This document shows, piece by piece, positions 6,451 through 9,106 of a DNA stretch of 9,106 nt (the stretch's first letter is position 1; the number at the start of each line of letters is the position of its first letter). The notes beneath the pieces were generated by a model, which was given only the letters and a program-made list of their open reading frames with translations, did not search any database and was not told the origin of the DNA. The stretch comes from Pseudomonadota bacterium. GTDB lineage: Bacteria; Pseudomonadota; Alphaproteobacteria; Sphingomonadales; Sphingomonadaceae. The stretch lies in contig JAEWZX010000038.1 of NCBI GenBank assembly GCA_023394965.1, positions 1 to 9,106 of the forward strand, read 5' to 3'. The position numbers and the translations under genes were made by a program.

Positions 6451-6476
6451 CACGCGCTCACGGGCAATCCCTACCG

Positions 6477-7391
6477 ATGAGCCGCCAATACACTAAACCC
6501 TCTTTATCGCTCGACGAGCAGATCGCTCACCTTCGTGACAATGGCATGCGGGTGGATGACGAAGAGTCTGCGAGATATTGGCTTACGCATGTGAGCTACT
6601 ACAGGCTTAGTGCGTATTGGCTCTACTTTGAGTTCCCAAAGGACCGACCCGGGCCCCGCTTCCGCCCAGGGACGACATTCGCTGGCGTAACCGCGCTATA
6701 CGATTTCGATCGTAAACTCCGCCGTCTCGCTATGCGTGGCTCAGAGCATATTGAAGTCGCCCTTCGTGGTAGCTGGGCCTACCAGCTCGGCCAACTTGGA
6801 AATGGCCATACGTATCTCGACGCGGACCTCTATGAAAAGCGAGGCGAGTTTCACAGAAACCTTTCTAAGCTGGCGGGGGAAGTGGGTTGGTCTAAAGAAA
6901 CTTACATCAAGCATTACCGAGAAACTTATGATGCGCCGGCATTGCCACCGGTGTGGATGGTCGCCGAGATGATGTCGTTTGGGCAACTTTCCCGATGGTT
7001 TTCCAACTTGAGGGATCGTGGGCTTCGAAATCGCATAGCTCAACCTCTTGGTTTGCCAGAAACCGTGCTAGTTCCGCTGATCCGCCACGTGACAGACATC
7101 CGGAACATATGCGCCCATCACGGCCGGTTGTGGAACAGAGGATTTTTGCAACCGCCGAAGCTTGCTCAAAAGCCAGTAATGCTACACGCTTCACTGAATA
7201 CCATCGGTGTCTTGAACCCTGCCAAGCTTTACAACGGCCTCACATTAATCGGCCACGTCGTTCGAACAGTAGCTCCGGAATCGACGTGGCGCACAGATCT
7301 GGCTGCGCATTTAGAGACGCACCCGGAGCAGGACTTCACAGCTATGGGAGCACCTGAGAATTGGCGCGACCGCCCAATGTGGCAAACCTGA
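6477..7391 (+). CDS. Abi_2-family (AbiD/AbiF-like) HEPN abortive-infection protein
   Basis: This 304-residue protein matches the Abi_2 family (Pfam Abi_2, AbiD/AbiF), with normal length. Family patterns are visible in order: SLDEQIAHLRDNGMRV (11-26), HVSYYRLSAYWLYF (38-51), TTFAGVTALYDFDRKLRRLAMRGSEHIEVALR (66-97, first HEPN helices) and PVWMVAEMMSFGQLSRWFSNL (158-178). The HEPN RNase motif Rx4H is present as RNICAHHGRLWNR, with R209 and H214 as the likely catalytic pair. HEPN proteins of this type cleave RNA, and family members arrest the cell on phage infection; the target here is unknown. The ATG at 6477 has no strong ribosome binding site. The gene follows the candidate small RNA by 27 bases and points away from the RM operon, so it is probably an independent unit. 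No truncation is evident. Confidence 0.88.
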   Translation: MSRQYTKPSLSLDEQIAHLRDNGMRVDDEESARYWLTHVSYYRLSAYWLYFEFPKDRPGPRFRPGTTFAGVTALYDFDRKLRRLAMRGSEHIEVALRGSWAYQLGQLGNGHTYLDADLYEKRGEFHRNLSKLAGEVGWSKETYIKHYRETYDAPALPPVWMVAEMMSFGQLSRWFSNLRDRGLRNRIAQPLGLPETVLVPLIRHVTDIRNICAHHGRLWNRGFLQPPKLAQKPVMLHASLNTIGVLNPAKLYNGLTLIGHVVRTVAPESTWRTDLAAHLETHPEQDFTAMGAPENWRDRPMWQT

Positions 7392-7577
7392 TGCCCTTTC
7401 CCCTTTGGTAGCACAATTTCACTCGAAGAACATGTGAGACAATCCGTCTACAACTATAATGCTAATCCACCATTCTTCTTTCTTTTAAATTAACTGCAAA
7501 TTCTTGGCGCACTTCGGATTTCGGAAGACGCTAGACCACCTATCATCGCGCACTCCTAAAAAGCTCCGCATGAGCGC
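7392..7577. other. Convergent intergenic region, no clear feature
   Basis: This lies between the converging abi gene and the three-gene operon. It is relatively AT-rich, with a pyrimidine and T run at 7471-7488. I found no strong hairpin with a T tail in either direction; CTTC/GAAG around 7511-7526 is too short to call. Confidence 0.4.
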
Positions 7578-8159
7578 TCACACGACTTTCTGCACCACTT
7601 CGATTTTGATGCCCGCAGCTCGATATCGCGCATACGGATCATCTCCAAAGCTCCAACCATCCGGCATGCGCTGCCTCAGCGATCTCCCCTGTTGACCGTC
7701 CGGACGATTGAGAAGGTCATCTTCGAGGAAGGTTATGACCGCTCTGCGGAAATTCAAAATCAAAAACTCTCGCAGGGAGGCGGTAGTTTGCAATTCGGCG
7801 GAGCGCTTGATCTCCTGGCCAAGCACCGCAACGGGTATCGAGTGATCGACCATGAGGCGGAAGGGCGCGGGTTCACCTTTCCTTGGCTTTTTCACCGCCG
7901 GATCACCGCTCGCGCCACGTTCGCAAATCGCTCGAGCAGCCGGCGAAAAGCAATCCATATGCTCCAGCAGGCGGCGGCCCTCCGATTTGGCGCAGGGATT
8001 ATTGAACCACCTTTGGTTCATTCCTCGGGTGAGCAACCCGCCACCAACTTCGTATGCTGCCCACTCATCCAGATGTGTTCTCAGCGATCCCTCGCCCGAT
8101 GTTGCCCATCCTTTAATCCTTTCCAACCTCACGGCGGCCTGGGTTGGGTGTGCAGTCAT
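7578..8159 (-). CDS. Conserved-looking hypothetical protein, possible HNH-like fold
   Basis: This 193-residue protein is the last of three genes. The ATG at 8159-8157 is chosen because GGAG (8170-8167) lies seven bases upstream; a longer frame from 8297 would overlap the upstream gene and looks non-coding. The N-terminus is helical (RLERIKGWATSGEGSLRTHLDEW, 11-33). The middle has FRLMVDHSIPVAVLGQEI (100-117), and the C-terminus has RRAVITFLEDDLLN (138-151), LRQRMPDGWSFGDDPYARYRAAGI (161-184). The DHxIPV core followed by an ITxxEDDxL segment recalls some HNH/His-Me finger proteins, with H106 as a candidate metal or catalytic residue, but I cannot see a full HNH motif. It could equally be a non-enzymatic partner of the upstream genes. 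It has no signal peptide or membrane segment. Confidence 0.65.
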   Translation of the reverse strand: MTAHPTQAAVRLERIKGWATSGEGSLRTHLDEWAAYEVGGGLLTRGMNQRWFNNPCAKSEGRRLLEHMDCFSPAARAICERGASGDPAVKKPRKGEPAPFRLMVDHSIPVAVLGQEIKRSAELQTTASLREFLILNFRRAVITFLEDDLLNRPDGQQGRSLRQRMPDGWSFGDDPYARYRAAGIKIEVVQKVV

Positions 8160-8187
8160 CGTTTGTCTCCGAGTTTGTGAACGTGAG

Positions 8188-8454
8188 TCATCGAAAGGTA
8201 TTTTTTCGGCTCGTTGCGAAGCTATTGTCGATTGCATCGCGGAGTAGACACATCGATGGGTCATCGCGATTGGCAACCATGTCGAGAGGCTCCGCAAAAC
8301 GTTCGTGGATGCCGCTCAGCTGAACGTCCGTTAGTGCGCCGTTGGTCGCTAAGCATTCGACGAGCTCAAGAACAGCGCCGAGGGACGCCAGAGCCGTGGC
8401 CGCCAGAACCTCCGTCGGAACCCATTCCTCGTCATTGTTAATGCTCGTCACCAT
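8188..8454 (-). CDS. Small acidic hypothetical protein
   Basis: This 88-residue, mostly helical protein is not one I recognise. A hydrophobic helix at about 15-36 (VLAATALASLGAVLELVECLA) is followed by VQLSGIHERFAEPLDMVA and a polar C-terminus. The hydrophobic part is interrupted by acidic residues and is more likely an amphipathic packing helix than a membrane span. The ATG at 8454-8452 overlaps the stop of the upstream gene (8450-8448) by seven bases, and its own stop lies 28 bases before the next start. This arrangement indicates translational coupling in a three-gene operon. A chaperone-like or antitoxin-like role is possible but unsupported. Confidence 0.65.
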   Translation of the reverse strand: MVTSINNDEEWVPTEVLAATALASLGAVLELVECLATNGALTDVQLSGIHERFAEPLDMVANRDDPSMCLLRDAIDNSFATSRKNTFR

Positions 8455-8979
8455 TTCAGCGCTTCACCTTCGCCGATTACTGGGATTCGCCCGTCGATAT
8501 ACGCCGCCCATCCGAATTGCCGATTATCGAGGAACGGTATTCGCAAATCTTCCAGAAGCACCGTAGCGGTGGCCGGGACTTTGGCAGGCACAGCGAAACT
8601 TTGAAGGCGTCTGAGTTCTTGAGCTTCCTCTGCGGAAAGTGCGACACGCTTAACGAGCCGATCTAGAACCAGGCGCGCGACCGCCTCATCGATATCCTCT
8701 GCGTCGAAAAGCGCCGCTGCTACAGACCTAAGAGGAACGGCCCATTCTGTTTCTAGCATATTGTCCGAACGCCGAGCGAAGTGGTGTATAGCGGCCACGG
8801 AATACAGGTCGATATGGCTTCTCTGGAGATCGGCAGCTCTAATTCGTTTGGGCAAAAGGACAGCCCCACGAACTCCATTCGGCACCCCACCCCATTTCAG
8901 GTTAGTCCACCATGCTCCGATAAGTTGGTCGAAGGGCGCTAGCCGGTCACCAGCTACGACACGTCCGACAATAAACGTA
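8448..8979 (-). pseudogene. Hypothetical protein, N-terminus removed by IS3-family insertion
   Basis: About 176 codons of the C-terminal part of an unrecognised protein remain, from TFIVGRVVAGDRL to IGEGEALKW. The first codons of the open frame (bases above 8979) belong to the IS and are not native. Visible segments are APFDQLIGAWWTNLKWGG, VRGAVLLPKRIRAADLQRSHIDLY, a helical stretch from about SVAAALFDAEDIDEAVARLVLD, and EAQELRRLQSF. The C-terminus (VLLEDLRIPFLD, then FGWAAYIDGRIPVIG) looks beta-rich. No catalytic motif is recognisable. It overlaps the small acidic gene by seven bases and was probably the first of three co-transcribed genes, or a middle gene of a longer operon. No intact start remains in the native part near the junction, so it is likely non-functional. 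Confidence 0.6.
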
Positions 8980-9005
8980 TGAACCGCCCCGGGATTGCCG
9001 GAGGC
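8980..9005 (+). repeat. Terminal inverted repeat of the IS3-family element (left end)
   Basis: The element tip begins TGAACCGCCCCGGG at 8980; the inner limit is approximate. IS3-family ends normally begin with TG and end with CA, and the 5' TG is present. The partner end lies outside the window. Confidence 0.6.
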
Positions 9006-9032
9006 CCTAACTCCTGAGAGGAAGGGCCTGTA

Positions 9033-9106
9033 ATGAGTAAGACAACGAACAAATTCGCACCTGAGGTTCGCGCACGTGCGGTCCGGATGGTCCTGGATCA
9101 CGAAGG
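9033..9106 (+). CDS. IS3-family transposase OrfA, N-terminal part
   Basis: The ATG at 9033 reads MSKTTNKFAPEVRARAVRMV and continues LDHE to the window edge. This is a characteristic IS3-family OrfA N-terminus, leading into the helix-turn-helix that binds the IS ends. AGAGGAAGG (9017-9025) serves as ribosome binding site. OrfA normally fuses to OrfB, the DDE catalytic part, by a programmed -1 frameshift; that region is outside the window. Confidence 0.88.
   Translation, partial: MSKTTNKFAPEVRARAVRMVLDHE

Larger units (their letters stand above)
8980..9106 (+). mobile_element. IS3-family insertion sequence, left end, partial
   Basis: The element starts at TGAACCGCCCCGGGATTGCC (8980-8999), an IS3-type end beginning TGAACC with the GCCCCGG core common in several proteobacterial IS3-family elements. 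A start for orfA follows 53 bases inside. The coding frame of the leftward hypothetical gene breaks exactly at this boundary. The subgroup and the target duplication cannot be settled because the other end is outside the window. Confidence 0.8.

Noticed and set aside
6953..7357. Second plus-strand frame inside the abi gene
   Set aside because: It overlaps the Abi_2 protein, whose motifs are intact, and shows no family pattern of its own.
1..9106. DISARM or BREX system
   Set aside because: The helicase could recall DISARM DrmD, but no DrmA, DrmB, PglZ or BrxC-like gene is visible; DUF4391 plus Mod fits a type III-like RM locus better.

Overview
The window looks like part of a mobile defence island from a GC-rich proteobacterium. 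An alphaproteobacterium, perhaps a sphingomonad, is my best guess from base composition, the style of the proteins and the two insertion sequences; no rRNA or housekeeping gene confirms it. Both ends lie inside insertion sequences (IS), and each IS cuts a gene. LAYOUT, left to right. (1) 1-124 is the end of an IS5-family element of the IS1031 type, with the first seven codons of its transposase reading leftwards. It has inserted in the catalytic DPPY codons of an adenine DNA methyltransferase. (2) 125-5960 is one minus-strand operon. In transcription order it holds a 1046-residue SNF2/superfamily 2 helicase with a degenerate phospholipase-D-like N-terminus, a DUF4391 protein, a retron-type reverse transcriptase (RT), a 219-base repeat-rich gap, a small basic protein that may be winged-helix, and the truncated methyltransferase. 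Helicase, DUF4391 and methyltransferase form the core of a type III-like restriction-modification (RM) locus. Its restriction helicase would be expected beyond the IS, outside the window. The RT is tightly coupled behind DUF4391 (TAG, one base, ATG). (3) 5961-6476 is the divergent intergenic region. Its right half carries a hairpin-rich candidate small RNA ending in a terminator-like stem. (4) 6477-7391, plus strand, encodes an Abi_2-family (AbiD/AbiF-like) HEPN protein with the RNICAHH motif. With the RNA upstream it resembles an RNA-antitoxin/HEPN-toxin pair. (5) 7578-8979, minus strand, is an operon of three unrecognised genes; the first has lost its N-terminus to the IS on the right. (6) 8980-9106 is the left end of an IS3-family element with the start of its orfA. 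HOW IT WORKS TOGETHER. The RM operon would methylate self DNA and act on foreign DNA, but the visible methyltransferase is disrupted, so the system is probably inactive or altered in this strain. The retron-type RT inside the operon is the most unusual feature. Retron RTs normally have an msr-msd RNA just upstream, yet here only one base separates the RT from the preceding gene. The structured gap downstream is the best local candidate for a partner RNA. The Abi gene is a separate, apparently intact unit.
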